64,000 bases of DNA from Rubinisphaera margarita (GCF_022267515.1 NZ_JAKFGB010000012.1:558001-622000); one strand, 5' to 3'. Shown: positions 40,294 to 50,520, counted from the first letter of the stretch. The notes: generated by a model not told the origin, from the sequence alone. Numbers and translations are program-made.

Positions 40294-42081
40294 GTGTTGA
40301 TCCTCGGACGCCTGCCAGTGATCTGGACCGTTCCTCTGCTCTCGGTCTGTCTGGCGGTCCTGCTGGCCCGCCCCGCTTCCGCACAGGAAGAGACTGTCGA
40401 AACGCCTGCGGTGGAAGATGCGAGTCTCAAGGAAACCCAGCAGTCGATCGCGGCTCGGTATCAGCGGTTTTCAAAGACCCTCGCTCAGCTGCATGGCTAT
40501 ATGAAGGAGACCGATCCAGCTCGTGCGGAACTCCTGATGCGCGTCATCGGCAAGAGCAACGAGGCCAGGATTGATGGCCAGATGGACGTCCTGCTTGAAC
40601 TTCTGACAGCAGAGACGCCGCAGTACGCTGGTGTCGTGGAGCGGCAGGAAGATCTCATCGAGTCGCTGCTCACATTGCTCGATGTTCTCCAGAGTGAAGA
40701 TGAGCTTGAGCGTCTCGGCAGCGAAATCGAGCGGTTGCAGGCTTTGATTGGCGATTTGAACAAGCTCGTCATCCAGCAGAAGGAAGTCCGGGCGGGGACC
40801 GAACGCGGCCGCCCCGGGCAGAGCCTTCAGCAGGATCAGCAGGACGTGACCGAGAATACGCAGAAGCTGGCCGAAAAAATCGACAAGCAGGACGAGCAGC
40901 GTCGCGAAGAAGCCGAGAAAGCCGGCGGTGACCAGAAATCGCAGGAAGGCTCCGAAAGCAAAGACAGCGAGAAAAGCGAACAGAACGGGGAGAAGAAGCC
41001 TTCGGAGCAGAATGGCGAACAGAAGCCGAAAGAGAGCGATCCGAAGAATACGGAGTCGATGCCCAAAGAGGGCGAGCAGAGTCCTTCGCAGGGCGAATCG
41101 TCCGACTCGGAAAGCAAGCCTTCCGAACCGCAGGACTCGAAGCAGTCCCCGTCTCAGCAGCAACAAAAGCAGCAGGGACAGCCTCAGGATCAGCAGCCTT
41201 CGGAAGGTTCCGAGCAGGATCAGCAGAATTCCGAACAGCAGCAACAACAGAAACCTCAGGATCAGCAGCAGACCGCTGGCCGCGAAGAAGTCGAGTCGGC
41301 CATCGAACGGATGCAGAAGGCGATCGACGAGCTGAAGAAGGAGCAGAAAGACAACGCCTCACGCGAGCAGGATCGGGCGATTGCCGAGTTGGAAAAAGCG
41401 AAGGCTCAGCTCGAAGAGATTCTGCGTCAGCTTCGTGAAGAAGAACAGAAGATCATGCTGGCTGCCCTCGAGGCGCGGTTCCGCAAGATGCTGCAGTTGC
41501 AGATGGCGGTTCGAAAAGCCAGCGGACAGATTCACGACATTCCGGCGGAACAGCGTGTGCCCCGACATCGGGCCCGCTCGACTCAGTTGGCTCGAGACGA
41601 GCAGGATATTGTCGTCGAAGCCGACAAGGCACTCGTGCTCTTCCGTGAAGAGGGAACCTCGGTGGCCTTCCCCGAAGCGGTGCTCGAACTCCGCGAGGAT
41701 ATGCGGACAGTGGCCGAGCGTCTGAACAAATTCCAGATCGACGACATCACCATTGCGATCGAGGACGACATTATCGAGGCGCTCGAAGAAATGGTCGAAG
41801 CTCTTCGACGCGAAATGGAAAAGCTCGAAGAGAAAGACGAGCAGGGCGATCAGCAACAGGGAGAACAGGGCGATCCGGCGCTGATCGATCTGATTGCAGA
41901 ACTGAAGCTGTTGCGGTCGCTGCAGTATCGGGTGAATCGACGAACGCGTCAGTATGGACGTCAGATTGATGGCGAACAGGCCGCCGATCAGGAGCTGCTC
42001 GATCTTCTCGACCAGCTGTCGATCCGACAGGCCCGAATCCAGCGGGCGACCTACGACCTTTCGACAGGACGCAACGAATGA
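40294..42081 (+). CDS. Secreted low-complexity Gln/Glu-rich coiled-coil protein
   Basis: A 595-residue protein. A signal peptide (ending PASAQ) is followed by helical sequence, then a strongly repetitive Glu/Lys/Ser/Gln region (40.9-41.3 kb) and further coiled coil. GTG 40294 is preferred: AGGAG sits 8 bases upstream and the signal peptide then starts right away; ATG 40243 lacks a ribosome site. It overlaps the next gene by ATGA. No family was recognised; it is likely a flexible envelope linker. Confidence 0.6.
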   Translation: MLILGRLPVIWTVPLLSVCLAVLLARPASAQEETVETPAVEDASLKETQQSIAARYQRFSKTLAQLHGYMKETDPARAELLMRVIGKSNEARIDGQMDVLLELLTAETPQYAGVVERQEDLIESLLTLLDVLQSEDELERLGSEIERLQALIGDLNKLVIQQKEVRAGTERGRPGQSLQQDQQDVTENTQKLAEKIDKQDEQRREEAEKAGGDQKSQEGSESKDSEKSEQNGEKKPSEQNGEQKPKESDPKNTESMPKEGEQSPSQGESSDSESKPSEPQDSKQSPSQQQQKQQGQPQDQQPSEGSEQDQQNSEQQQQQKPQDQQQTAGREEVESAIERMQKAIDELKKEQKDNASREQDRAIAELEKAKAQLEEILRQLREEEQKIMLAALEARFRKMLQLQMAVRKASGQIHDIPAEQRVPRHRARSTQLARDEQDIVVEADKALVLFREEGTSVAFPEAVLELREDMRTVAERLNKFQIDDITIAIEDDIIEALEEMVEALRREMEKLEEKDEQGDQQQGEQGDPALIDLIAELKLLRSLQYRVNRRTRQYGRQIDGEQAADQELLDLLDQLSIRQARIQRATYDLSTGRNE

Positions 42082-43139
42082 CCAGACCGTTCCAGTCAAT
42101 CTTACAGTGGTTTGGCATCGGCTGTTGGGCCGTTGCCATCGCTCTCGTCGGTCAGGCGATGACGCCGAATCGAGTTGCTGCTCAGAATCAGTCAGACGCT
42201 GACCAGAACTATCAGGCGATGTCGCACGACGAAATCGCTGCCCGATGTGAAGCCTGGATCGCCGAACAGTCGGCGGAGAATGTGGAGCCGTGGAAGCAGT
42301 TCGCTGAGGCTCACTCCAGTCTGCCGGCAACAGAACTGATCGCTGCTGCCGTTCGTCTTTCGGGGCCGGAACTTGGAGATTTCGTCGACCGCGTTCGCAA
42401 CGCTTCTTATCGGGAACTGTTGGAAGCCCACGAATCCGGCCTGCCGGCTGTGAACGATCCGTGGATTGAAGTGAACTTCCGCTGCTGGTTTGTCGATCAG
42501 TTGACTCAACGCCAGATGTATGAAGAGGCACTGGAACAACTGACCGGTCTCGACCCTTCGCTGCTGGCGGAGCCTGCGGGGTACTTCTTCCAGAAGTCGG
42601 TATGTGCCCATCAGCTACTGCAGAAGGAGATCGCGAGCGAGTCGCTGAAGACGTTGCTGACCGACTGCGAATCGCTGCCGACGCGCTACCGCATGCTCGG
42701 CGAACTGATGCAACAGGACATGGCCCGCTGGGAAGACAAGAGTCTCGATGAGATCTCCCGGAAGATGAAAGATGTCGAGCGACGGCTCGATATCGGCCGC
42801 AGTGGGCAGAAGGTTCAGAAAGTCGAGGAAGAGATCATCGAAACACTCGACGAACTGATCGCCAAACTCGAACAGCAGGCGAGCGGTGGGGGCGGAGCGG
42901 GAAACAGCTCGCAGAACAATCCGAGTTCGCCCTCTCAGGACAGTCGTGTCAAAGGGCAGACCGCTCCTGGTGAAGTCGATGAGAAAGATCTCGGCAAACA
43001 GGCCGGCTGGGGAAATCTTCCTCCGAAGGATCAGGCCAAAGCCAAGCAGATTTTGGGAACCATGTTCCCGCCGCACTATCAGCGTGCGATCGAAGCGTAT
43101 AACCGCAAAGCCGCTCAGCGGGATAATCAGAACCCTTAG
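42078..43139 (+). CDS. Exported helical protein, function unknown
   Basis: A 353-residue protein with a signal peptide (about 1-35, ending VAAQ), helical TPR-like sequence (about 40-270), a Gly/Ser/Asn-rich linker (about 270-300) and a conserved-looking C-terminus. It is coupled to the preceding gene by an ATGA overlap and the next gene starts 17 bp later. No family was recognised. Confidence 0.55.
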   Translation: MTRPFQSILQWFGIGCWAVAIALVGQAMTPNRVAAQNQSDADQNYQAMSHDEIAARCEAWIAEQSAENVEPWKQFAEAHSSLPATELIAAAVRLSGPELGDFVDRVRNASYRELLEAHESGLPAVNDPWIEVNFRCWFVDQLTQRQMYEEALEQLTGLDPSLLAEPAGYFFQKSVCAHQLLQKEIASESLKTLLTDCESLPTRYRMLGELMQQDMARWEDKSLDEISRKMKDVERRLDIGRSGQKVQKVEEEIIETLDELIAKLEQQASGGGGAGNSSQNNPSSPSQDSRVKGQTAPGEVDEKDLGKQAGWGNLPPKDQAKAKQILGTMFPPHYQRAIEAYNRKAAQRDNQNP

Positions 43140-43156
43140 AAGGAAACGGAAGTCCT

Positions 43157-44362
43157 ATGCCCTTTGGATTCGATCTTGTCCGTTTCATCGCCGGGAGCTG
43201 CGCGGCTCTGTGTCTGTTCGTCTCCTCTGCGTTCGCGGTCGATGTCGCGACGATGGACGGGAAGACAATTACTGGCGAACTCAGCGATCTCGCCAGCGAG
43301 CAGCTCGTCCTGGAGTCTGGCGGAAACGTGAATGCGATTTCACTTGACCGCGTCATGACTGTCAGCTGGCCGGAGAACAAGGCGAAACCCGCAGCCGGCG
43401 GCAGCGCCTCTCAGCAGATTCGCCTGACAGATGGCTCGCAGCTTCGCGGCAGTCAGGCAACAGGAGACGGGTTGACCGTTTCGTTCGCCTCCAGTGCATT
43501 CGGAACCATCAGCGTTCCTTTCCGGAATGTGAAATCGCTGCTCCTGAAGCCGTTGGATGATGTCACCCGTGAACCGTGGCAGGAGTTGCTTTCGAAAACA
43601 GCAGCCGATGATCGGCTCGTGATCCGTAAGGGGGACGTTCTCGATTTCCTTCCCGGCGTAGTCACCGAGTACAATGAGTCCGAGATCTCCTTCCTTTATG
43701 ATGGCAGCGAGATCGACGTCCCCATTGCCAAAGTATTCGGCATCATCCACGCCGTGGCGATGCAACCCGGGACTCAGGCTCGGTGTGCTGTTGAGACCGT
43801 GACCGGGGAGCGTCTGCTCGTCCAGAGTGTCGCTCTGCAGGGGCAGGAGTTAATCGCCAGCACCGGGCCGCAGCAGCAGATTCGATGTTCGACTGAGAAC
43901 ATTTCCCGCCTCGATTTCAGCCTCGGGCGAGTCGTTTATCTTTCCGACCTGACACCTGAAGGCACCGAGTACACTCCGTTCTTCGATACGATCTGGGAAT
44001 ACCAGCGGGACCGTACTGCGGATGGAAAGCAACTGCAGTTGGGCCGGGAGAAGTTCTCGCGGGGGCTCTGGATTCATTCCAGGACGGAGCTGACTTATCG
44101 CCTCGCCGGGGAGTACACGCGACTGCATGCGGTGATGGGAATTGACCATGGAGTGGCTGCCGCCGGGCATGGTGATGTCGACGTGATCATTCGCGGCGAT
44201 GACGAAGTGTTGTATCAAGGCAATGTGAATGCCCGCATGGATCCCATCCCGCTCGATCTTCCCCTGAGCGGCAAACGCTTCCTTTACATTACGGTCGACT
44301 TTGGCAAGGGACTTGATATTGGCGACCACCTGGATCTTGTGGATGCACGACTACTTAAATAG
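43157..44362 (+). CDS. Exported protein with C-terminal NPCBM-like domain
   Basis: A 401-residue protein. The signal peptide ends SAFA-V. Two short beta-rich repeats follow (about 30-100 and 95-170) of the kind seen in planctomycete surface proteins. The last 150 residues match the NPCBM (carbohydrate-binding-like) pattern, with FSRGLWIHSRTELTYRL, GIDHGV and FLYITVDFG. It probably binds a glycan or another envelope part. It overlaps the HtrA gene by 20 bp. Confidence 0.7.
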   Translation: MPFGFDLVRFIAGSCAALCLFVSSAFAVDVATMDGKTITGELSDLASEQLVLESGGNVNAISLDRVMTVSWPENKAKPAAGGSASQQIRLTDGSQLRGSQATGDGLTVSFASSAFGTISVPFRNVKSLLLKPLDDVTREPWQELLSKTAADDRLVIRKGDVLDFLPGVVTEYNESEISFLYDGSEIDVPIAKVFGIIHAVAMQPGTQARCAVETVTGERLLVQSVALQGQELIASTGPQQQIRCSTENISRLDFSLGRVVYLSDLTPEGTEYTPFFDTIWEYQRDRTADGKQLQLGREKFSRGLWIHSRTELTYRLAGEYTRLHAVMGIDHGVAAAGHGDVDVIIRGDDEVLYQGNVNARMDPIPLDLPLSGKRFLYITVDFGKGLDIGDHLDLVDARLLK

Positions 44363-46121
44363 ATATCTGACCGCTGCAGTCGCTTCGATTGTTGCCGCTC
44401 TGCTCTGCCTGGGGGGAGCAACCAGACTCGCTGCGCAGATCGAACTTCCGCCCGAAGTGATCGCCGCTGAACAGCAGCGGATCGAAGTCATCGACCGGAT
44501 CAGCCCGACTGTCGTGGCGATCTTCCCGCCCGATGGCCAGGGAGGCGGCTCTGGCGTGTTGATTTCGCCGAATGGACTCACGCTGACGAACTTCCACGTC
44601 GTCGATGGAGCCGGGCCATTCCTCAAGTGTGGTCTCAACGACGGCAAAATTTACGATGCCGTGCTGATGGGAATCGATCCGACGGGTGATGTCGCCATGA
44701 TTCAGCTGCTCGGGCGGGACGATTTTCCGTTTGCCCGTCTGGGCGACAGCGATACCGTTCAGGTTGGCGACTGGGCGCTGGCGATGGGCAATCCGTTTCT
44801 GCTGGCTGAAGACTTTCAGCCGACGTTGACGTTCGGCATGGTCAGTGGGGTGCAGCGGTATCAGTATCCGGCCGGGACGTTTCTTGAATACACCGACTGC
44901 ATTCAGGTCGATACTTCGATCAATCCCGGGAATTCCGGCGGGCCGCTGTTCAACGAACAGGGCGAGGTCGTCGGGATCAATGGCCGGATTTCCGTAGAGA
45001 AGCGCGGTCGCGTGAATGCCGGAGCCGGGTATGCGATTTCGATCAATCAGATCAAGAACTTCCGCGACCATCTTCAGAGTGGACGCGTTGTCGATCATGC
45101 CACGCTTGGAGCGACCGTAAGGTCCGACGAGTTCTCGACCGTGATCGTCGATACGATTCTGGAAACGAGCAGCGCCTACTTCTGTGGACTCCGTCGCGGG
45201 GACGAGATTATCTCCTTCGGGGGGCGTCCGATCGGGAGCGTCAATCAGCTGAAGAATGTGCTCGGGATCTATCCGAAAGGCTGGAAGATCCCGCTGGTCT
45301 ACCGCCGCGAGGGCGAACGGTTCGAGATCTTCCCCCGTCTGGAAGCCCTGCATTCGACGGGTGAACTGCTTGAGTTTGCTGGTGAACCTCCCATGCCGGC
45401 CAATCCGGACGACGAGCCGAAGGAAGAGATGCCGATCCCCATTCCGTTGCCGCACGGCAAGAAGCCGATCGTAATTCCGGAAGAGCACAAGCATCTCTAC
45501 GAGGGGCGGCTCGGTTTCGTCAACTACCACTTCAACCGGACTCGCCAGGACAAACTGCTCAACGGCATGAAGTCGCTCGGCGATTTCGGAGGCCCGGACC
45601 GCAAATGGACATTCACCGGGCAGATTGCCGGCGGAGCCGAGTTCAGGCTCGTGCTTGCCGAGTTTGCCTGTCTGCTCGAACTGCCGCAGGAACAGCGTGC
45701 CTTTCTGATGGACCTTGGCCGACCGGAAACGTTTGTCGCAGGTCTGAACTCGGAAGGCATGCTGATGGCTCTTTACGAGTGGCAGCAGTTTATGACGAAG
45801 GGGAAGGATGCCTTCACCGAGATGTACTACGTCGGCAGCGAACCGCTCGACGGCGTTGGGCAGCGGGTCGATGTTCTGTTTACTCTCGATTCAGAACGCG
45901 AAATCCGCTGGTACTTCGATCAGGGAGCCGGGCAGCTGGTCGGCTGGGATGTGCGACTGCGGCCTGATATGCCCGAATGCGGCATCCGTATTCCAACGTG
46001 GAAGCCGGATCAGCCACACTCCACGCCGGTGCAGTTCTCGGTCGTTGTCGACGGAAAGCCGGCGACTATCTTTGAAGTTAAGTCCATGGAAACTGGCGAC
46101 GTGGAGAAACCGGCTCCCTGA
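44343..46121 (+). CDS. HtrA/DegP-type serine protease
   Basis: A 592-residue exported protease. A signal peptide (1-32) is followed by a trypsin-like domain with an intact triad: H85 (TNFHVVDG), D116 (PTGDVAMI) and S198 (NPGNSGGPL). A PDZ domain (about 260-345) follows, then an extra 240-residue C-terminal region without a recognised family. It should degrade or sort misfolded envelope proteins. The ATG at 44343 is inside the end of the NPCBM gene. The paralogue next door has lost its triad. Confidence 0.9.
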   Translation: MHDYLNRYLTAAVASIVAALLCLGGATRLAAQIELPPEVIAAEQQRIEVIDRISPTVVAIFPPDGQGGGSGVLISPNGLTLTNFHVVDGAGPFLKCGLNDGKIYDAVLMGIDPTGDVAMIQLLGRDDFPFARLGDSDTVQVGDWALAMGNPFLLAEDFQPTLTFGMVSGVQRYQYPAGTFLEYTDCIQVDTSINPGNSGGPLFNEQGEVVGINGRISVEKRGRVNAGAGYAISINQIKNFRDHLQSGRVVDHATLGATVRSDEFSTVIVDTILETSSAYFCGLRRGDEIISFGGRPIGSVNQLKNVLGIYPKGWKIPLVYRREGERFEIFPRLEALHSTGELLEFAGEPPMPANPDDEPKEEMPIPIPLPHGKKPIVIPEEHKHLYEGRLGFVNYHFNRTRQDKLLNGMKSLGDFGGPDRKWTFTGQIAGGAEFRLVLAEFACLLELPQEQRAFLMDLGRPETFVAGLNSEGMLMALYEWQQFMTKGKDAFTEMYYVGSEPLDGVGQRVDVLFTLDSEREIRWYFDQGAGQLVGWDVRLRPDMPECGIRIPTWKPDQPHSTPVQFSVVVDGKPATIFEVKSMETGDVEKPAP

Positions 46122-46152
46122 GCCGCCGCGACGCATATCTGAAATAGACCGC

Positions 46153-47184
46153 ATGTTCTGGAATAATATTCAGCGTGATCTCCGACTGACTCCGCTCTGG
46201 TGTGCGCTTCTCGTTCTGCTCGTGTCCGCACCCGTTCGCGGCGACCAGCAGGAGACGCTGAGCGAGGTGTTGCCGAAGACGGTGAAGCTTTACGGAGCCG
46301 GCGGGCTGGCCAATCTGGCGAGCTACGGCACCGGAATTCTGATCTCAGCCGATGGCCACATTCTCACGGTCTGGAACCATCTGCTCGATACCGATTCGGT
46401 CGTCGCGGTGCTCGATAATGGGCGACGTCTGCCCGCGACATTTGTCGCCGGCGCCGGGGAAGCCGGCCTGGCGGTGCTCAAGATCGAGGTTCGCAATGCT
46501 CCCCACTTCGATTTGAGTAAGCTCGCACAGCGAGGGCCGGGAACGCCGGTGCTTGGCTTCAGCAATATGTTCAATGTCGCAGCCGGCGATGAGCCGGTTT
46601 CCGTCATTCACGGCGTCATCGCCATGGTCGGTCCCCTGCCCGCTCGACGAGGCCGGTTCGACATGACATATAAGGGCGATGTGATCGTGGTCGATGCCGT
46701 GATGAACAATCCGGGCGCGGCCGGCGGGGCACTGACGACTTCGACGGGGGAACTGCTCGGGATCATCGGGAAAGAGATTCGCGACAGCCGCTCCAACCTG
46801 TGGATCAACTACGCCATTCCGCTGTACGACTTCCGCGAGACGATCGGGCAGCTTGTCCGCGGAGAAGTTGTGACCGGAGACCGTGTCGAGTTGCCGCCTG
46901 TCATTCGTCCGGTCGATACGATGCCGATGGGCTTTCGGCTCGTTCCCGATGTCGTCGCCCGAACTCCCGCTTACATCGATGTCGTTCAGCCCGGTTCCCC
47001 AGCCGCCGAGTCGGGACTGCTGCAGGACGATCTGATCGTCCTTGCCAACGACGACCTCGTGCAGTCGTGCAGAGAGTTCTACGAACGGCTGCATCAGCTG
47101 CAGAAAGGCGACGTCCTCCGGGTGACCGTCCGCCGGGGCCGGGAACTGATCAATGCTGAGCTCATCGTTCCTGAGCTGAACTAG
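46153..47184 (+). CDS. HtrA-like pseudoprotease (catalytic Ser and Asp lost)
   Basis: A 343-residue exported protein with a trypsin-like fold and a PDZ domain (about 255-340). The catalytic His is kept (H76 in TVWNHLLDT). The Asp position is Gly (G105 in AGLAVLK, where active homologues read D-L/I-AVLK) and the Ser position is Ala (A190 in NPGAAGGAL, where active homologues read NPGNSGGPL). Peptide-bond cleavage is therefore unlikely; a binding or regulatory role is more plausible. It starts 31 bp after the active HtrA. Confidence 0.8.
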   Translation: MFWNNIQRDLRLTPLWCALLVLLVSAPVRGDQQETLSEVLPKTVKLYGAGGLANLASYGTGILISADGHILTVWNHLLDTDSVVAVLDNGRRLPATFVAGAGEAGLAVLKIEVRNAPHFDLSKLAQRGPGTPVLGFSNMFNVAAGDEPVSVIHGVIAMVGPLPARRGRFDMTYKGDVIVVDAVMNNPGAAGGALTTSTGELLGIIGKEIRDSRSNLWINYAIPLYDFRETIGQLVRGEVVTGDRVELPPVIRPVDTMPMGFRLVPDVVARTPAYIDVVQPGSPAAESGLLQDDLIVLANDDLVQSCREFYERLHQLQKGDVLRVTVRRGRELINAELIVPELN

Positions 47185-47365
47185 CCTGCTATAATGGTTC
47201 GTTTGGTGGGCCATCAAGCGGTCATCGGGCAGCCTGATGCGCACGTGCGGACGTCTTGTGGCTGCACCACTCCGGTTGAAACAGCCGGGGCGACCTGCAG
47301 AGATCTCAAGGCCAGTCTGGTCACCGTAGAAACATCGAAACCAGCCGCCTGGCTGTGGAGTTTTC

Positions 47366-49447
47366 ATGTCTGGATTTGAACTTGTCAGTGAGTTTGCCCC
47401 CGGCGGGGACCAGCCGAAGGCGATTGATTCGCTCGTTCGCGGTCTCGAGGAAGGCAAACGCAATCAGGTACTCCTCGGCGTGACCGGTTCCGGGAAGACG
47501 TTCACGATGGCGAACGTCATCCAGAAACTGAACCGCCCGACGCTCGTGCTGTCGCATAACAAAACGCTGGCCGCCCAGCTGTACGCCGAATTCCGCGACT
47601 TCTTTCCGAACAACGCGGTCACGTATTTCGTGAGCTACTACGACTACTATCAGCCCGAAGCCTACATTCCGCAACGCGACATCTACATTGAGAAAGATGC
47701 CTCGATCAACGATGAGATCGACCGGCTGCGGCTGCTCGCCACCAGTGCGCTCGTCAGCCGGCGGGATGTGATTGTCGTGGCCAGCGTCAGTTGCATCTAT
47801 GGCCTCGGTTCGCCGAAGGATTATCTCGACATGATGATCCCCCTGCGGATCGGCCAGCAGGTGAATCGAGACGAACTTCTGCTGCAGTTGATCGACATTC
47901 ACTACGACCGCAACGACTATCAGCGGGCTCGCGGCAAATTCCGGGTGCGGGGTGATGTGATCGAGCTCTGGCCGGCGTATGAGGAGTTCGCGTATCGCAT
48001 CGAGCTCTGGGGCGATGAAGTCGAGTCGCTGTCGATTATCGATCCGGTTTCCGGCGATGTGCATAAGATTCACAACGACATTTACATCTACCCGGCCAAG
48101 CATTTCGTGCTGCCGCAGAGCCGCATCGACAGCGCGATGGTCGAGATTGAAGAGGAACTCAACACGCGGCTCGAGGAGTTCCGTCGGGAAGGCAAGCTGC
48201 TCGAAATGCAGCGGCTCAGTGCCCGAACCCGCTACGACATGGAGCTGTTGAAAGAGACCGGATTCTGCCCGGGGATCGAGAATTATTCACGGGCGCTGGC
48301 GGGCCGCAAACCGGGCCAGCCGCCTTATACGCTCTACGACTTCTTCCCCGACGACTTCCTGATGTTCATCGATGAGTCGCACGTCACCCTGCCCCAGGTG
48401 CGGGCCATGTATGCCGGCGACCGGTCGCGCAAGCAGGCACTCGTCGATCACGGTTTCCGACTGCCGATGGCGCTCGACAACCGCCCGCTCACGTTCGACG
48501 AATGGAACGCCCGGCGGAATCAGGTGGTTTTCGTTTCTGCCACTCCCGCCGACTGGGAACTCGATCAGTCCGAAGGCGAGATCGTCGAACAGATCATTCG
48601 TCCGACCGGCCTCGTTGATCCGGTCGTGCACGTTCTCCCGGCTCGTCGACAGGTGCCCCATCTGGTCGAACAGATCAAGCTGCGAATCGAAAGGAACGAA
48701 CGAACCCTGGTCACCACGCTCACCAAGCGGCTCGCCGAGGATCTTACGGGCTATCTGCAGGACGAGGGGCTCAAGTGCGCCTGGCTGCATTCGGAGCTCG
48801 ATGCGATTGAACGGGTCGAGATCCTGCGGGAACTCCGCGAAGGTGTGCACGACACGGTTATTGGTGTGAACCTGCTGAGAGAAGGTCTCGACCTGCCGGA
48901 AGTGTCTCTGGTCGCGATTCTCGATGCCGACAAGGAAGGCTTTCTGCGAAACGACACAAGTCTGATTCAGACCATCGGCCGCTCTGCCCGGAACGTGAAT
49001 GCCGAGGTGATTCTCTACGCCGACACCGTCACGCCGAGTATGCAACTCGCGATGGACGAAACGAACCGCCGCCGCGAGCTGCAGCTCGAATACAACCGTA
49101 AACATGGTATTACGCCGGAGACGATCAAGAAGGCGATCCGTCGCGGCATCGAAGACGAAATCGAAGCCCGTCAGATCGTTCAGAAAGCCGCCGGCGTTTC
49201 TTCAGAGACGGAATTCGTGACGCAGGAATACCTGAAGGCGATGGAAGGCGAAATGCTCACGGCTGCCGAGAACCTCGAATTCGAGCGAGCCGCCGAACTC
49301 CGGGACCGCATCGAGAAACTCCGAGAAAAAGTCGGCCAGGAGATCCCGGTGGGCGACAAAGACACGCCGGGGTTCGCACCGAAGGGGAATCGTCAGCGAC
49401 GGAAGAAGACGGGGAGGAAGGGAACATCGAGGAAACGGCCGGGATGA
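47366..49447 (+). CDS. uvrB: Excinuclease ABC subunit B
   Basis: Loads onto damaged DNA handed over by UvrA and recruits UvrC. The 693-residue protein has Walker A GVTGSGKT, the beta-hairpin region YYDYYQPEAYIP, DEXX box FIDESHV, helicase motifs VTTLTKRLAEDLT and a C-terminal UvrC-binding UVR domain (residues about 630-670, LEFERAAELRDRIEKL). The tail is basic. The start is family-typical (SGFELVSEFAPGGDQPKAI). It is convergent with the hydrolase gene at 49514. Confidence 0.97.
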   Translation: MSGFELVSEFAPGGDQPKAIDSLVRGLEEGKRNQVLLGVTGSGKTFTMANVIQKLNRPTLVLSHNKTLAAQLYAEFRDFFPNNAVTYFVSYYDYYQPEAYIPQRDIYIEKDASINDEIDRLRLLATSALVSRRDVIVVASVSCIYGLGSPKDYLDMMIPLRIGQQVNRDELLLQLIDIHYDRNDYQRARGKFRVRGDVIELWPAYEEFAYRIELWGDEVESLSIIDPVSGDVHKIHNDIYIYPAKHFVLPQSRIDSAMVEIEEELNTRLEEFRREGKLLEMQRLSARTRYDMELLKETGFCPGIENYSRALAGRKPGQPPYTLYDFFPDDFLMFIDESHVTLPQVRAMYAGDRSRKQALVDHGFRLPMALDNRPLTFDEWNARRNQVVFVSATPADWELDQSEGEIVEQIIRPTGLVDPVVHVLPARRQVPHLVEQIKLRIERNERTLVTTLTKRLAEDLTGYLQDEGLKCAWLHSELDAIERVEILRELREGVHDTVIGVNLLREGLDLPEVSLVAILDADKEGFLRNDTSLIQTIGRSARNVNAEVILYADTVTPSMQLAMDETNRRRELQLEYNRKHGITPETIKKAIRRGIEDEIEARQIVQKAAGVSSETEFVTQEYLKAMEGEMLTAAENLEFERAAELRDRIEKLREKVGQEIPVGDKDTPGFAPKGNRQRRKKTGRKGTSRKRPG

Positions 49448-49513
49448 ATGCTTCTGTCTGAGATGCCGTTTCGTGGAGTTGCCTCGCGATCAGTGACATC
49501 GTTCGTTGAGCAA

Positions 49514-50497
49514 CTACTCCCAACTCGTCTCCCGCAGCTGATCTTCCAGCCACTCCATCGCGGGGTGCGGCAGACCCTCGTGGCCGCCTTCGAAGATGGT
49601 GACTCGAGCCGGGCCGGCGTGGCGGCGGAGGTGGATGTCGACGTTGTATTCGGTTTTCGAGACGTTGTCCGAGGGCTGTGGCGCGACGAGCGGCTGTTCA
49701 TTGCTGAGTTGCTTGATCTCGTCCTCAGTCACCTCTGGGCTTTCCTGCGCACGGGCGATGCGGTTGAAGGCGTTGAGGGTGTGCGTGATCGGCACCGAGC
49801 CGGTGTGGCCGTCGTGGATGCCGGCGTTCAGATCAATGGGGAGGTCGCCGGTGTTGCCGAGATGGAAAATGGGTGAGCGATTGCGATATCTCGCGTTGAT
49901 TTCTTTGCTCTGTCCCGGTGGGCCGCCGAGGCTGCGTTCGATCATGCGGGCGTAGTTGCCGATCGGCGTGGTGCGGGCATGGAAGCGGTGCCATTCGGCC
50001 AGATCGCTGATGCCGACCCAGGCGGTAACGGCTGAGAACTTATCGGGATGATAGCCGGCCATCAGCATCGCCATGTGCCCGCCGCCGGAAGTGCCAGCCA
50101 GATAAATGCGGGAGCGGTCGATGTTCGCGTCTTCGAGCACATGCTCAATGCTGTCGAGGATGTCCTGCCGGGCGAGTTCCGAGCCGCACGCTTCGGGATG
50201 ATCGTTCCGGCCACGGAAATTGGGATGCAGATAGACCCAGTTCCGTTCGACCGCTTCCTTCTGCCATTTGCTGTTGTTCTGCAGATAGTTCCCGCTCCAC
50301 GAATGAAGGAAGACAAGGAGCGGCGTCGCTTCCGTCTTCGCCTGTTCGGGCATCCAGACGAGAGCGGGCTGCTCGGAATCGTCGAGCGTGCTGCGGAACT
50401 TGAACTCCGTGAGAGCCGGCAGATCGGCTGCTTCAACCGGAGTTGAGTAGAACAGGCAGAGTGCAATCAGGCAAATCAGGAGGCGGCAGGTGGGCAT
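49514..50497 (-). CDS. Exported alpha/beta hydrolase
   Basis: A 327-residue protein with a signal peptide (ending VEA-AD) and an alpha/beta hydrolase fold. The nucleophile elbow is GTSGGGH and a His follows in EGGHEG. The family resembles PHB-depolymerase/prolyl-oligopeptidase-like esterases; the substrate is unknown. It follows the metallophosphoesterase gene by 23 bp and is the last gene of the leftward egt/repair array, so its link to repair may be only transcriptional. Confidence 0.75.
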   Translation of the reverse strand: MPTCRLLICLIALCLFYSTPVEAADLPALTEFKFRSTLDDSEQPALVWMPEQAKTEATPLLVFLHSWSGNYLQNNSKWQKEAVERNWVYLHPNFRGRNDHPEACGSELARQDILDSIEHVLEDANIDRSRIYLAGTSGGGHMAMLMAGYHPDKFSAVTAWVGISDLAEWHRFHARTTPIGNYARMIERSLGGPPGQSKEINARYRNRSPIFHLGNTGDLPIDLNAGIHDGHTGSVPITHTLNAFNRIARAQESPEVTEDEIKQLSNEQPLVAPQPSDNVSKTEYNVDIHLRRHAGPARVTIFEGGHEGLPHPAMEWLEDQLRETSWE

Positions 50498-50520
50498 CGT
50501 CGAAGTCTCTTTGTCAGGAG

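Noticed and set aside
41359..42531. 390-residue minus-strand frame
   Set aside because: Antisense to two ATGA-coupled exported protein genes; composition reflects the complement of Gln/Glu codons.
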